NCBI GenBank assembly: GCA_937928045.1
Contig: CALFWO010000028.1
Span: 1 to 64,000, forward strand
DNA: 64,000 nucleotides
Origin: an uncultured Saprospiraceae bacterium
GTDB taxonomy: Bacteria > Bacteroidota > Bacteroidia > Chitinophagales > Saprospiraceae
Reading direction: 5' to 3'
The notes under the pieces are model-generated. The model was not told the origin of the DNA. It did no database searches and saw only the letters and a program-made list of their open reading frames with translations. Positions 7,918 through 16,881 of this stretch are shown here, one piece after another; positions within the stretch are counted from its first letter, which is position 1; every line of letters begins with the position of its first letter. Position numbers and translations under genes: made by a program.

Positions 7918-9316
7918 ATGGACTTCATTGTTATTTTGCCTTTTTCTTTATTCCGGAACTTGTGCTCAGGATAGTACAACCGTGTTGACTTTTGATGAAT
8001 TTATGCAAATTGTCAAAAAGCATCATCCTATCTCTTTTCAATCTCAATTACTGGATGAATTGGTTGAAGGAAATGAACGTATGGCAAAGGGAGGCTTTGA
8101 CCCAAAATTAGAAGGGGATTGGATTCACAAATCTTTTGATGATAAAAATTACTATTCGATTTTTTCTGGAGCAGTTAAAATTCCAACATGGTTTGGAATA
8201 GAATTAAAAGCTGGTTACGATAATAATCGAGGTTCCTTTCTAAATGAATCTGATATAATTCCAAATAGTGGATTGTGGAATGCAGGAATATCAGTCCCCT
8301 TAGGAAAAGGTTTTATTATAGATCAAAGAAGAGCTGCATTGAAAAAAGCAGAATTATTCGCTTTGTCTTCTGTTCAAGAACAACGTTTGATTTTGAATCA
8401 ACTTTTCTATGATGCCTCTAGTACATATTTACAATGGCAAGTCAATGAACGCAAATTAGAAATTGCTCAAGAAGGTTTGAATTTGGCAACAAATAAGTTT
8501 GTCGGAACTCGAAAAAGTTTCGAACAAGGTGATAAACCAGCCATTGATACGCTGGAATCATTTATTGCAATACAATCAAGAACACAGACTTTAATTCAAG
8601 CGCAACAGAATCTAGAAAATTCAAGAATCGCAATCGAAAATTTTCTATGGATGAATGGGTCTACTCCACTGGAGTTAGAAGATTCTGCCCAAGCGACTCC
8701 TTTTTCAAATAAATTATTGAGCGAACCAGTGCAACAAGTTTTTCCCATACAAAATGAACTGATTAAAAATCATCCAACGCTTATTCAGTACGACTTAAAA
8801 ATAAAAGATTTAGAAATAGATCGAAAATTACAAGCTGAAGACATCAAACCAGAGATTAGGCTAGATTATAATCCTCTAATTAACACTGAAATGAATTCGT
8901 TAGCAGGAAATCTGGATATAAATAATTACAAGTTGGGTGCAACTGCAACCTATTCAATTTTACAACGGAAAGCAAGAGGAAAGGTCCAAATGACTGATGT
9001 TAAAATAAAAGATACAGCGTACGATTTAGAACAGAAAAAACAAGCCCTTAAAATCAAATTAAGGACCTATCAAAATAATATACTTAACACTTCTAATCAA
9101 ATAATCATAGTAGACAATAATTTTGAAAATTACGCGCGTATGTTATTGGCCGAAAACCAAAAATTAGTGGCAGGAGAAAGTTCAATTTTCTTAGTAAATA
9201 GTCGAGAGCAAAAATACTTAGATGCCGCCTATAAAGTTTTATCCGTCAATTCAAAATTGATAAAACATCGAATTGCTTATTTATATACTTTGGCTTATTT
9301 ATCTAGTAGTTTTTAG
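7910..9316 (+). CDS. TolC-family outer membrane channel
   Basis: The 468-residue protein starts with a signal peptide (hydrophobic residues 3-18, ending GTCAQ) and is followed by the long helical repeats of outer membrane efflux proteins. Two halves are visible, with helices around QLFYDASSTYLQWQVNERKLE and, in the second half, QKKQALKIKLRTYQNNI. It overlaps the thioesterase stop by 8 bp, so translation is probably coupled. It completes the ABC-adaptor-channel set in the same operon. Confidence 0.85.
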   Translation: MIKWTSLLFCLFLYSGTCAQDSTTVLTFDEFMQIVKKHHPISFQSQLLDELVEGNERMAKGGFDPKLEGDWIHKSFDDKNYYSIFSGAVKIPTWFGIELKAGYDNNRGSFLNESDIIPNSGLWNAGISVPLGKGFIIDQRRAALKKAELFALSSVQEQRLILNQLFYDASSTYLQWQVNERKLEIAQEGLNLATNKFVGTRKSFEQGDKPAIDTLESFIAIQSRTQTLIQAQQNLENSRIAIENFLWMNGSTPLELEDSAQATPFSNKLLSEPVQQVFPIQNELIKNHPTLIQYDLKIKDLEIDRKLQAEDIKPEIRLDYNPLINTEMNSLAGNLDINNYKLGATATYSILQRKARGKVQMTDVKIKDTAYDLEQKKQALKIKLRTYQNNILNTSNQIIIVDNNFENYARMLLAENQKLVAGESSIFLVNSREQKYLDAAYKVLSVNSKLIKHRIAYLYTLAYLSSSF

Positions 9317-9405
9317 GAAACAAGTGGTCAAGTTATAATTTATTGGCAGCTACTAATCCTTATTCAATTTTTGATTAAGAATAGCTACCTTTCGAAAAAA
9401 ATAGG

Positions 9406-10080
9406 TTGGGAAAAAAAGTAGACATAGAATCCTCTTGGAATGAACTGCTAAAAGAAGAATTTGAAAAAGATTATTTCACGGGAATTGTTTCTTTTTTGAA
9501 AACAGAAAAGGCAGCGGGAAAAAGTATCTACCCAGCTGGTCCTTTGATTTTCAATGCTTTTAATACAACCCCAGTAAATGAAGTTAAGGTAGTGGTCATA
9601 GGGCAAGATCCTTATCATAATCCCGGTGAAGCAATGGGCTTATCGTTTTCAGTACCTCAAGGTGTTCGCGTCCCGCCCTCTTTGAAAAACATTTACAAAG
9701 AATTAAATAGAGACTTGGGCTTTGTGATTCCTGTGCATGGGGATTTGACTTCTTGGGCCAAACAAGGCGTATTTTTGTTAAACGCAATGTTGACGGTTGA
9801 ACACAAAAAGGCCGGATCTCATAAGAAAATTGGTTGGCAAGACTTTACTAATGCGGTAATTTCTAAACTTTCTGAAGAAAGAAACGGTATAATATTTATG
9901 CTTTGGGGTAATTTTGCAAAAGGGAAAAAGGAATTTATCGATACAGATAAACATCATGTCTTGGAAGCATTTCATCCTTCGCCCTTAGCTGGAAATCGTT
10001 TTCAAGGTTGTGGACACTTTTCAAAAACCAATGAGATTTTGGCTGCAAATGGTCAAAAGCCTATAAACTGGAATTTGTAA
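9406..10080 (+). CDS. ung: Uracil-DNA glycosylase, family 1
   Basis: Removes uracil from DNA in base excision repair. The 224-residue length is typical. The water-activating loop GQDPYH is at 66-71 (D68 catalytic), PPSLKNIYKEL and GVFLLNAMLTVE follow, and the HPSPLA loop has H190. The start is a TTG: the frame opens only at 9385 after a TAG at 9382-9384, there is no ATG upstream, and the first downstream ATG would remove the catalytic loop. The gene is followed at 2 bp by the DUF423 gene. Confidence 0.93.
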   Translation: MGKKVDIESSWNELLKEEFEKDYFTGIVSFLKTEKAAGKSIYPAGPLIFNAFNTTPVNEVKVVVIGQDPYHNPGEAMGLSFSVPQGVRVPPSLKNIYKELNRDLGFVIPVHGDLTSWAKQGVFLLNAMLTVEHKKAGSHKKIGWQDFTNAVISKLSEERNGIIFMLWGNFAKGKKEFIDTDKHHVLEAFHPSPLAGNRFQGCGHFSKTNEILAANGQKPINWNL

Positions 10081-10081
10081 T

Positions 10082-10492
10082 ATGAACAGAAGGCTGTACT
10101 TAAGAATGGGATTTATTTTACTGGCGTTAGCCGTAATGATCGGAGCTTTTGGAGCACATGCTTTGAAGTCAATGGTAGCTGCAGAACAAGTAAGCACTTT
10201 TGAAACTGGCGTTCGCTATCACTTTTATCATGCCTTTGGAATATTGATTTTGCAATTCATACCATCTGGAGCAAGATATGTCAATCGTACAAAGTGGGCT
10301 GCTAGATTTTTCTTAGTCGGAATTATTTTCTTCTCTGGTTCACTTTATCTTCTCGCAATGGCTGAACCTATGGGAATAGAATCGCTTAAAAAGGTTATCG
10401 GACCAATTACGCCAATTGGAGGACTTTTCTTCATTAGCGGCTGGATACTCGCTTTGTTGAGCATAAAACCCAGTGCTGAGCGTCCGGAATAA
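10082..10492 (+). CDS. DUF423 membrane protein (YgdD-like)
   Basis: The 136-residue protein has four predicted membrane helices. It shows the DUF423 pattern: an N-terminal GAFGAHALK motif, then FETGVRYHFYHAFGIL, then GSLYLLAM and PITPIGGLFFISGW. The biochemical role of this family is not known. It starts 2 bp after ung and is probably co-transcribed. It converges with the small minus-strand gene at 10535. Confidence 0.85.
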   Translation: MNRRLYLRMGFILLALAVMIGAFGAHALKSMVAAEQVSTFETGVRYHFYHAFGILILQFIPSGARYVNRTKWAARFFLVGIIFFSGSLYLLAMAEPMGIESLKKVIGPITPIGGLFFISGWILALLSIKPSAERPE

Positions 10493-10534
10493 TTAAATTA
10501 AAATTCTTGAATAATCAACTCAATTGAGCAATTG

Positions 10535-10789
10535 CTATTCAGCAATATCTTTTCGCCTATTTCTGTACCAAAAGAAGCCAATAGAACCAATTACCAAATA
10601 CGGCGTCAATAACATGTAAAGGATCCCTTTATTCAAACCTTTTCCAGCAGAACCTCCATCCTTTAGATTTTGTTCAGCAGACAATTTGCACATTGGGCAT
10701 TGAGCAGAAACATACGGCGTTGCAATGAACTGCAAGCTGAAACACAAGCTGAACAACAAGAGTGTATTTTTGATTTTCTTCTGCATCAT
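10535..10789 (-). CDS. Small exported CPMC membrane protein
   Basis: An 84-residue protein with a signal peptide (about 1-29, ending VSAQ), then a CPMC thiol pair, a short glycine-rich linker and one membrane helix (LYMLLTPYLVIGSIGFFWY) ending in RNRRK. The mature protein would be anchored with the cysteine pair in the periplasm. It sits last in the oxidase cluster after the DUF420 gene, so a thiol or copper-handling role in oxidase assembly is plausible, but no function is established. Confidence 0.65.
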   Translation of the reverse strand: MMQKKIKNTLLLFSLCFSLQFIATPYVSAQCPMCKLSAEQNLKDGGSAGKGLNKGILYMLLTPYLVIGSIGFFWYRNRRKDIAE

Positions 10790-10822
10790 TACAAAGTTAA
10801 GTTTTTCGGTATTGAAAAGTTG

Positions 10823-11371
10823 TTAAAAACAAGGACGAAGCATCAAGTAAATAATTGGACCAGTAGCAGCAACATACAGCCATAGAGTACCTACCCATTT
10901 GGCCATTTTTTTATGTAATTGAAACCTTCCAGTATAAGCCCGAGTATAGGTTATCAAAATGAACGGCAATATTAATCCCGCCAAGACGACATGTGTAATC
11001 AATAGGAAGAAATATACATATCGTATTACTCCTTCACCGCAATATCTGGTTTCTTCGGTAGTGAAATGATAAACCACATAAGAAGTCAAAAATAATGCAG
11101 ATAAAACCAAAGCTAGGTTGATTAACTTTCGGTGTAGATCTAGTTTTCTTTCCTTCACGTATTTGAAAGCGAAGAACAAAACAACAGCCGTTAATGCATT
11201 AATTGAAGCATGTAAAGGCGCCAAAAAACTAAAATCAATATCAGTATGAATTTTATACTCTGGTCTTCTCATTATTCCAACCAAAAGTAAAACCAATACG
11301 GAGACGACAAGTGAAGCAATATTCATTGGCTTCTGCATGTCTGGCTTGGGTGTAAAATTTAAACCTTTCAT
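10823..11371 (-). CDS. DUF420 membrane protein, oxidase assembly associated
   Basis: The 182-residue protein has five predicted membrane helices. Conserved histidines are visible in PLHASINA, DLHRKLI, VVYHFT, LITHVVLAG and QLHKKMAKW, the DUF420 pattern. Homologues lie in haem-copper oxidase clusters, and CtaM of Gram-positive bacteria, needed for aa3 oxidase, belongs to this family. The position, 5 bp downstream of the SCO-like gene, fits a role in caa3 oxidase maturation. Confidence 0.8.
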   Translation of the reverse strand: MKGLNFTPKPDMQKPMNIASLVVSVLVLLLVGIMRRPEYKIHTDIDFSFLAPLHASINALTAVVLFFAFKYVKERKLDLHRKLINLALVLSALFLTSYVVYHFTTEETRYCGEGVIRYVYFFLLITHVVLAGLILPFILITYTRAYTGRFQLHKKMAKWVGTLWLYVAATGPIIYLMLRPCF

Positions 11372-11376
11372 ATTAG

Positions 11377-12042
11377 CTAATCTTTTCGGACGACTTCTGT
11401 TTCTGGTTCAATCGTTCTTGGCATTGTCAAAGCGATATGCTCTACCAATCTTTTGATTCGTTCTCTATTTTCTAAAGGATAATAATTTCTGATTTTTCCT
11501 AATTTATCGATCAAAACAAAAAACGGATAATCAGGTAAATCTTCAGGAACTACAGGATTGAAATTCAGGCTATCGCCTGGAGTATATTCATCATATAAAG
11601 GATAAAGAATATTCTGGCCTAAAAACAAAGGTCGTTCTCCTTGAGTAGGAATAAAATAGAATTGGGTCGTATCTCTGTAAAGCTGTTCCTTCGAGACATT
11701 GCTTTCCATACCTGGCCTTAAACCAATATTTAAAAATGCAACTCCGAGTGCATCATCAAACTGATCATGCAGAGAAAAAAGAGTTTCTAGTCTTTCTTTA
11801 CTTTGAGGTGTATCGGAGATGAAATTAAGCAATACCAGTTTTCCTTCAATTTCCTCAGAGCTGATAACCCTTCCCAGAAAATCTTTAGTAAGAAACTTTG
11901 GTAAAGTACCGTACTGTTTGAGTTCGGCAATTGCTTCAATCTGATAATTGAATCCTTTCTTTAGGTACAACCAAGAGCCAAGTGGTAAAACCACTAGCAG
12001 TAACATTAGAAGAATAGTTTGATACGGACGTTTTTCTTTCAT
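11377..12042 (-). CDS. SCO-like thioredoxin-fold protein lacking cysteines
   Basis: The 221-residue protein has one N-terminal membrane helix (about 9-27) and a periplasmic thioredoxin-like domain: EIEGKLVLLNFI, LGVAFLNIGL, YPFFVLIDKLGKIRNYYP. Position and fold match SCO/Cox assembly proteins, but where SCO has C-x3-C the sequence reads FISDTPQSKER, and the protein contains no cysteine at all. It therefore cannot bind copper or exchange thiols in the SCO manner and may act as a scaffold. A terminator-like hairpin separates it from the upstream subunit IV gene. Confidence 0.65.
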   Translation of the reverse strand: MKEKRPYQTILLMLLLVVLPLGSWLYLKKGFNYQIEAIAELKQYGTLPKFLTKDFLGRVISSEEIEGKLVLLNFISDTPQSKERLETLFSLHDQFDDALGVAFLNIGLRPGMESNVSKEQLYRDTTQFYFIPTQGERPLFLGQNILYPLYDEYTPGDSLNFNPVVPEDLPDYPFFVLIDKLGKIRNYYPLENRERIKRLVEHIALTMPRTIEPETEVVRKD

Positions 12043-12092
12043 TACACATTTGAATCAGAAAGCTAACAACTAAAGGTATCACAAGTTCAAAT

Positions 12093-12122
12093 AAAAAAAG
12101 CGAGATTAAAAATCTCGCTTTT
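12093..12122 (-). terminator. Terminator after oxidase subunit IV
   Basis: GCGAGATT (12100-12107) and AATCTCGC (12111-12118), flanked by A and T runs, form a stem with a U-tract on the minus strand, just after the subunit IV stop. It would reduce transcription into the SCO-like and DUF420 genes. Confidence 0.7.
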
Positions 12123-12126
12123 CCTA

Positions 12127-12549
12127 TTAATGTAAATTTTTCGTTTGTTCTTCTTGAAGCATTCCGACGGGTTGTTGAACCTCGTTTTGTTCAATCTTGT
12201 CTTTAGCTTTGATCAACTCTCGTCGATCTCCCCATGAACCACCTTCTTGGAAAAATGCAATGATCGCCCAAACCAAAAGTAGTGTTGGTAACAAAACTGA
12301 GACTCTTAAGCCTTTAACCTCGTGTCCCATGTGCATGAATTCATAAATGATGAAATATGCTTTATAGATAGAAAATGCGATTAGCGCAAATCCAACAAGG
12401 TAAGTTATCCACACGTTACCTTTTGCACCTTCCCACAAGTGGCCCTTGCCAAATAGAGAGAATGCAACTTCTATCAATGTTACAACAGCAAGAAGTACCA
12501 AACCTCGGTAAACTCCTTTAATTGCTTCAGATTTATCTTGATGTGCCAT
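12127..12549 (-). CDS. Cytochrome c oxidase subunit IV family protein
   Basis: The 140-residue protein has three membrane helices (about 15-32, 47-70, 83-100) and a charged C-terminal tail. The small three-helix layout and the conserved Y-x-IYEFMHMGHE region match prokaryotic subunit IV (CyoD/CtaF-like). It is the last structural gene of the oxidase operon, 44 bp after the second subunit III gene. Its family role is to stabilise CuB and the subunit I-III contact. Confidence 0.8.
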   Translation of the reverse strand: MAHQDKSEAIKGVYRGLVLLAVVTLIEVAFSLFGKGHLWEGAKGNVWITYLVGFALIAFSIYKAYFIIYEFMHMGHEVKGLRVSVLLPTLLLVWAIIAFFQEGGSWGDRRELIKAKDKIEQNEVQQPVGMLQEEQTKNLH

Positions 12550-12592
12550 ATATATCTATTCTTTCGAGTTCGCTATTATTAATGTTAATTGA

Positions 12593-13432
12593 TCAGAGTA
12601 GGTAAAATACTAGGAATACAAATACCCAAACCAAATCTACAAAGTGCCAATACAATCCAATTTTTTCCACCATCTCATAACCATTCTTCCGCTTTTCATA
12701 CAAGCCACTCGCCACATTCAACATGATAATGATTAGGAAAGCAACTCCTGAGAGGACGTGAAAACCATGGAAACCCGTAATAAAGAAAAATAGGGCACCA
12801 AATGATTTAGGTCCAAATTCTTGCTGCTTTTCAACTCCAGCATCAGTCTTATATTTCAATGGAGCAAAATGACCATCATGTTGATGAATTAAATAAGAAT
12901 CACCAGCGACAAAAGTGTCTCCCGCTTTTATATCATGACCATCGCCTTCTAAGTATTCTCCAGATTCGATGTGTGTTCCAAAAGGATTAACAGTAACACT
13001 CATGTGCTCCGTTCGAATCAAGTTATTCCACTCCCAAGCCTGGCATCCCAAGAAACCAGCGCCTCCGATGATTGTCAAAAACATCCAGAAAACAACTCCA
13101 TTTTTATTTTCAGCATGGCCTTCTTGAACACCGCGCACCATTGTAACCGAGCTGATGATTAATAAGAAAGACATAAAAGTTACGAAAATCAATGGGAGTC
13201 CATGCCCACCAAATGGAGTAGTAGAAAATACAAAATCTGGTACTGGCCAAGTAGGCATACTAAATCGTATCGCTCCATATGCAATTAAGAAACCCGCGAA
13301 GGTGAATGCATCTGAAAGCAAAAAGTACCACATCATCAATTTACCATAACTGGCTTTGAACGGTGATCCTGCACCATCCCATGAGCCTTCGCCATGTTCT
13401 ACTGTATCGTGTGCAACTGAGTCTGCTGACAT
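12593..13432 (-). CDS. ctaE: Haem-copper oxidase subunit III, long form with hydrophilic insert
   Basis: The 279-residue membrane protein has the COX3 pattern WYFLLSDAFTFAGFLIAY near the N terminus, HGLPLIFVTFMSFLLI, and GFHGFHVLSG plus GLYWHFVDLVWVFVF at the C terminus. About 65 hydrophilic residues (roughly 130-195, rich in H, D and G) are inserted between membrane helices. It is the second of two adjacent subunit III genes, with a 25-bp gap. The N terminus has several H/E residues. Subunit III binds no metal but supports proton uptake and enzyme stability. Confidence 0.88.
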   Translation of the reverse strand: MSADSVAHDTVEHGEGSWDGAGSPFKASYGKLMMWYFLLSDAFTFAGFLIAYGAIRFSMPTWPVPDFVFSTTPFGGHGLPLIFVTFMSFLLIISSVTMVRGVQEGHAENKNGVVFWMFLTIIGGAGFLGCQAWEWNNLIRTEHMSVTVNPFGTHIESGEYLEGDGHDIKAGDTFVAGDSYLIHQHDGHFAPLKYKTDAGVEKQQEFGPKSFGALFFFITGFHGFHVLSGVAFLIIIMLNVASGLYEKRKNGYEMVEKIGLYWHFVDLVWVFVFLVFYLL

Positions 13433-13457
13433 TATTAAATTCTTTTATTGTTCGTTA

Positions 13458-14054
13458 TTATGATTGCTGGAGTATAAAAAATACCAACAAGTAAATCCAC
13501 AGAAAACCAACGAAATGCCAATAAATCAAGGTCATTTCGAACCTTAATTTTCTTTTTGGATTTCGAAAAAATGGTAAAATAAATGCATGGCCAATAGCCA
13601 CTAAAATTGCCCCTATTCCACCTAATACATGAGCAGCATGAATTCCTGAAATTACATAAACAAATGATCCACTTGGATTACCTGTTAAATGTACTCCCAT
13701 TGCCGTCATTTCCAACCAAGCTTGATATTGCATAACTGTAAAGGTCAAACCTAAAAACAGTGTAATAACAAGCAAAGCTTGATAAGGAATCTTCATTCCT
13801 TTTTTAAAACTATAAAAAGAAGCTTGCAGTGTAATACTACTTGCTACAATTATTATTGTACTGGTATAAAACAAACTCGGCAATGGAAATTCCAGCCAAT
13901 TACCTGCTGCTTGTCTTACAATGAAAGCCGAAGTCAATCCTGAAAAAAGCATAACAACCGAAGCAAAAGACACATACAATGCGAATTTCTTAGCAGGAAT
14001 TTTATTCCTACCAAAGTCCGGTGTAATTACTTTTTCTAAACGCTCTTCTCTCAC
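13458..14054 (-). CDS. ctaE: Haem-copper oxidase subunit III, short form
   Basis: The 198-residue protein has five membrane helices. It shows FALYVSFASVVMLFSGLTSAF at the start, GIHAAHVLGGIGA in the middle and LIYWHFVGFLWIYLLVFF at the end, all COX3 hallmarks. It follows ctaB by 5 bp and precedes the longer subunit III gene. Paired subunit III genes of this kind are usual in Bacteroidota caa3 clusters; whether both enter one complex is not shown by the sequence. Confidence 0.87.
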   Translation of the reverse strand: MREERLEKVITPDFGRNKIPAKKFALYVSFASVVMLFSGLTSAFIVRQAAGNWLEFPLPSLFYTSTIIIVASSITLQASFYSFKKGMKIPYQALLVITLFLGLTFTVMQYQAWLEMTAMGVHLTGNPSGSFVYVISGIHAAHVLGGIGAILVAIGHAFILPFFRNPKRKLRFEMTLIYWHFVGFLWIYLLVFFILQQS

Positions 14055-14059
14055 CTCAA

Positions 14060-14965
14060 TTAAATTTTATCAATGAGCATTACGAATAAGACAAATGGCA
14101 GATAGAAAAAAGAACTGAACATTAAATTTCGTGCTGATTTTCTATCATTCTTTTTATACAATATCCATCCGAAATAAGCATACACTATTGCTGCTAAGCT
14201 TAAGAGTATTCCCGTAACGATTGAGTTTATTCCTATAAAATAAGTTGCCCACGAAAGTGGCAAAAGCATCAAGGCATAAAAGAAGGCTTGTAATCCAAGA
14301 GTACCATCCTTTTTGCCATCGGCTGTTGGGATAATTTTAAATCCCGCCTTATTGTAGTCTTCGGACCCAAGCCAAGCAATTGCCCAAAAATGAGGCATCT
14401 GCCAGAAGAATTGGATTCCAAATAAAACTAAAGCTAATGCTGTCATCCCGCCACTCAATGCAACAACACCAATCATCATCGGCAATGCTCCTGGAATTGC
14501 ACCAATTATAACTGATGTAGGCGTAATTCTTTTCAAAGGTGTATACACAAAAGCATACAACAAAAAAGAAATCATTCCTAAGAATGCAGTCAAAGGGTTG
14601 AACAAAGCCAAGCAAACTATTCCTCCCAAAGACATAAATCCTGATGCCAAAACTGCAGTTGAAACAGACATCCTTCCTGCAGCTACTGGTCGGTTTGATG
14701 TACGATTCATTTGCAAATCAAAGTCTTTTTCGAGAACTTGATTGATTCCGTTTGCAGCGCCAGTGATTAAGAAGCCACCTAAAGCGAGTAACAAAACTTC
14801 TTGAAGTGCTACTCCATCTGAAGCGATCAAATAGGCCATGATAGCGGAGAAAACAACCGTAATATTCAATCTGAATTTTACAAGAATACCAAGATCCTTT
14901 AGACGCTGAGAAGCACCTAGGGAAACGATCTTCGATGTTGTGTTGTTTGACTTCAAGTTATTCAT
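14060..14965 (-). CDS. ctaB: Protoheme IX farnesyltransferase (haem O synthase)
   Basis: Adds a farnesyl group to haem B to make haem O for the oxidase. The 301-residue, nine-helix protein has the UbiA-family aspartate motif N-x3-D-x2-MNRTSNRPVAAGR near residue 80 and a second acidic loop around WLGSEDYNKAGFKIIP. It lies between subunit I (12 bp upstream) and subunit III, in the same operon. No ctaA (haem A synthase) is seen in the window, so the final haem type cannot be read here. Confidence 0.93.
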   Translation of the reverse strand: MNNLKSNNTTSKIVSLGASQRLKDLGILVKFRLNITVVFSAIMAYLIASDGVALQEVLLLALGGFLITGAANGINQVLEKDFDLQMNRTSNRPVAAGRMSVSTAVLASGFMSLGGIVCLALFNPLTAFLGMISFLLYAFVYTPLKRITPTSVIIGAIPGALPMMIGVVALSGGMTALALVLFGIQFFWQMPHFWAIAWLGSEDYNKAGFKIIPTADGKKDGTLGLQAFFYALMLLPLSWATYFIGINSIVTGILLSLAAIVYAYFGWILYKKNDRKSARNLMFSSFFYLPFVLFVMLIDKI

Positions 14966-14977
14966 TTAGCTGACTAC

Positions 14978-16819
14978 CTAATGTCCGTCTACTTCTCCTT
15001 CCTTAAGCGGAACGATCTGTGGTGTAAATTCTACTCCATCTTTTCCATAGTCATAAGCCCATCTGTTAACTGAAGGTATACGACCAGGCCAGTTTCCATG
15101 ACCAGCGTTGATTGGAGTAGTCCATTCCAAAGTATTTGCTCCCCAAGGATTCTTAGTAGTAACAACTTTTCCTTTCCAAATAGAATAGAAGAAATTGATT
15201 ACAAACAAGATTTGAAATGCAAATGAAATGATTGCGAATACTGTGATGAATTTGTTCATTTCATCGAAATGAGAAAATGCATCGAAAGCTTCGAAGCTAT
15301 AATATCTTCTTGGTACACCAGCCATACCCATATAGTGCATAGGCCAGAAAATCATATACGCTGAAATGATTGTTCCCCAGAAGTGTAATCTTCCTAAAGT
15401 CTCATTCATAAATCTTCCAAACATTTTAGGGAACCAATGATAGATTCCTGCAAACATTCCAAAGAATGCTGCGATACCCATTACAATGTGGAAGTGAGCG
15501 ACTACGAAATAAGTATCGTGCATTTGAATATCAATGGCAGAGTTTCCTAAGAAAATTCCTGTCAATCCACCTGAGATAAACATTGATACAAATCCGATAC
15601 TATATAAACTAGCAGAATTAAATCTAATGTTACCACCATATAACGTTGCAATCCAGTTGAACACTTTTACGGCTGAAGGAACAGCGATAATCAATGTAAA
15701 GATCACAAAGAAATTAGCTATGAATGGGTTTACACCAGACATAAACATGTGATGCGCCCAAACGATAAATGATAAAAAGGCGATTGCTAGGATGGAGTAA
15801 ACCATCGCTTTGTATCCAAAAATTGGTTTTCTCGCATGCACCGAAAGTACTTCTGAAACCAATCCCATTGCTGGTAGAATAATAATGTATACCTCCGGGT
15901 GTCCTAAGAACCAGAACAAGTGTTGGAAAAGAATCGGACTACCTCCTACTCTATCAAGTGCTTCTCCTCCAATGTAGATGTCAGACAAGAAGAATGAAGT
16001 TCCAAGTTCTCTATCAAATACTGTTAATAACAATGCTGATATTAATACCGGAAATGAAAGTAATCCGATTATTGCAGTGATAAAGAAAGCCCAAATTGTC
16101 AATGGCAAACGCCACATGGTCATTCCTTTTGTTCTTAAATTCAATACTGTAGTGATGTAGTTGATTCCTCCAAGGAGCACAGACACTACGAAGAAAATCA
16201 AACTTGTCGCCCACAAAGTCATACCTGCACCAGATCCGGAGGAGGCGGCTGGTAGAACACTTAAAGGAGGATAGGCTGTCCATCCACCAGAGAAGGGCCC
16301 AGTACTTAAGAAAAGAGAGGCAAACATGAGTGATCCTGAAAGGAAAAAGAACCAATAGGACATCATATTTAACAATGGCGAGGCCATATCTCTAGCACCA
16401 ATTTGCAACGGAATAAGCAGGTTACTAAAAGTACCTGATAATCCAGCGGTCAGTACAAAGAATACCAAAATGGTACCATGCATGGTGACCAGGGCATAAT
16501 AGAAGTCAGGAGCCAATGTTCCTATGCCGTCTTGGTTTACCACTATCCATTTTCCAAGTATAGGCTTTATCCAAGCCATGTTTTCTTCAGGAAAACCCAA
16601 TTGAAGTCTGAAAACAATACTCATTGCTGCGCCAATGATTCCCCAGAAAATTCCAGTAATCAAAAACTGTTTAGCAATGACCTTGTGGTCCATACTAAAT
16701 ATATAGTGTGTAATAAAATTTGATTGATACTTGTCACCATGGTGATGATCATGAAAATGATCGTCATATCCATGTTCTTCTATCAGTACCTCCTCGTTAT
16801 ACGTTGTTACTTCAGCCAT
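14978..16819 (-). CDS. ctaD: Cytochrome c oxidase subunit I
   Basis: The 613-residue catalytic subunit of the caa3-type oxidase holds low-spin haem, haem a3 and CuB, and reduces oxygen while pumping protons. Visible ligand motifs are THYIFSMDHK and TMHGTILVFF (low-spin haem histidine), GHPEVYIIILP (CuB histidine and cross-linked tyrosine, A-type), WAHHMFMSG (CuB histidine pair) and VVAHFHIVMG (haem ligands). The N terminus carries a histidine cluster, DDHFHDHHHGD, at about residues 19-29. It follows subunit II and precedes ctaB. Confidence 0.95.
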   Translation of the reverse strand: MAEVTTYNEEVLIEEHGYDDHFHDHHHGDKYQSNFITHYIFSMDHKVIAKQFLITGIFWGIIGAAMSIVFRLQLGFPEENMAWIKPILGKWIVVNQDGIGTLAPDFYYALVTMHGTILVFFVLTAGLSGTFSNLLIPLQIGARDMASPLLNMMSYWFFFLSGSLMFASLFLSTGPFSGGWTAYPPLSVLPAASSGSGAGMTLWATSLIFFVVSVLLGGINYITTVLNLRTKGMTMWRLPLTIWAFFITAIIGLLSFPVLISALLLTVFDRELGTSFFLSDIYIGGEALDRVGGSPILFQHLFWFLGHPEVYIIILPAMGLVSEVLSVHARKPIFGYKAMVYSILAIAFLSFIVWAHHMFMSGVNPFIANFFVIFTLIIAVPSAVKVFNWIATLYGGNIRFNSASLYSIGFVSMFISGGLTGIFLGNSAIDIQMHDTYFVVAHFHIVMGIAAFFGMFAGIYHWFPKMFGRFMNETLGRLHFWGTIISAYMIFWPMHYMGMAGVPRRYYSFEAFDAFSHFDEMNKFITVFAIISFAFQILFVINFFYSIWKGKVVTTKNPWGANTLEWTTPINAGHGNWPGRIPSVNRWAYDYGKDGVEFTPQIVPLKEGEVDGH

Positions 16820-16881
16820 TTGTTAGAATTTTATCAATTTTTAATGTATCAAAATAGATACGGTATCCACTGATTTATAAC

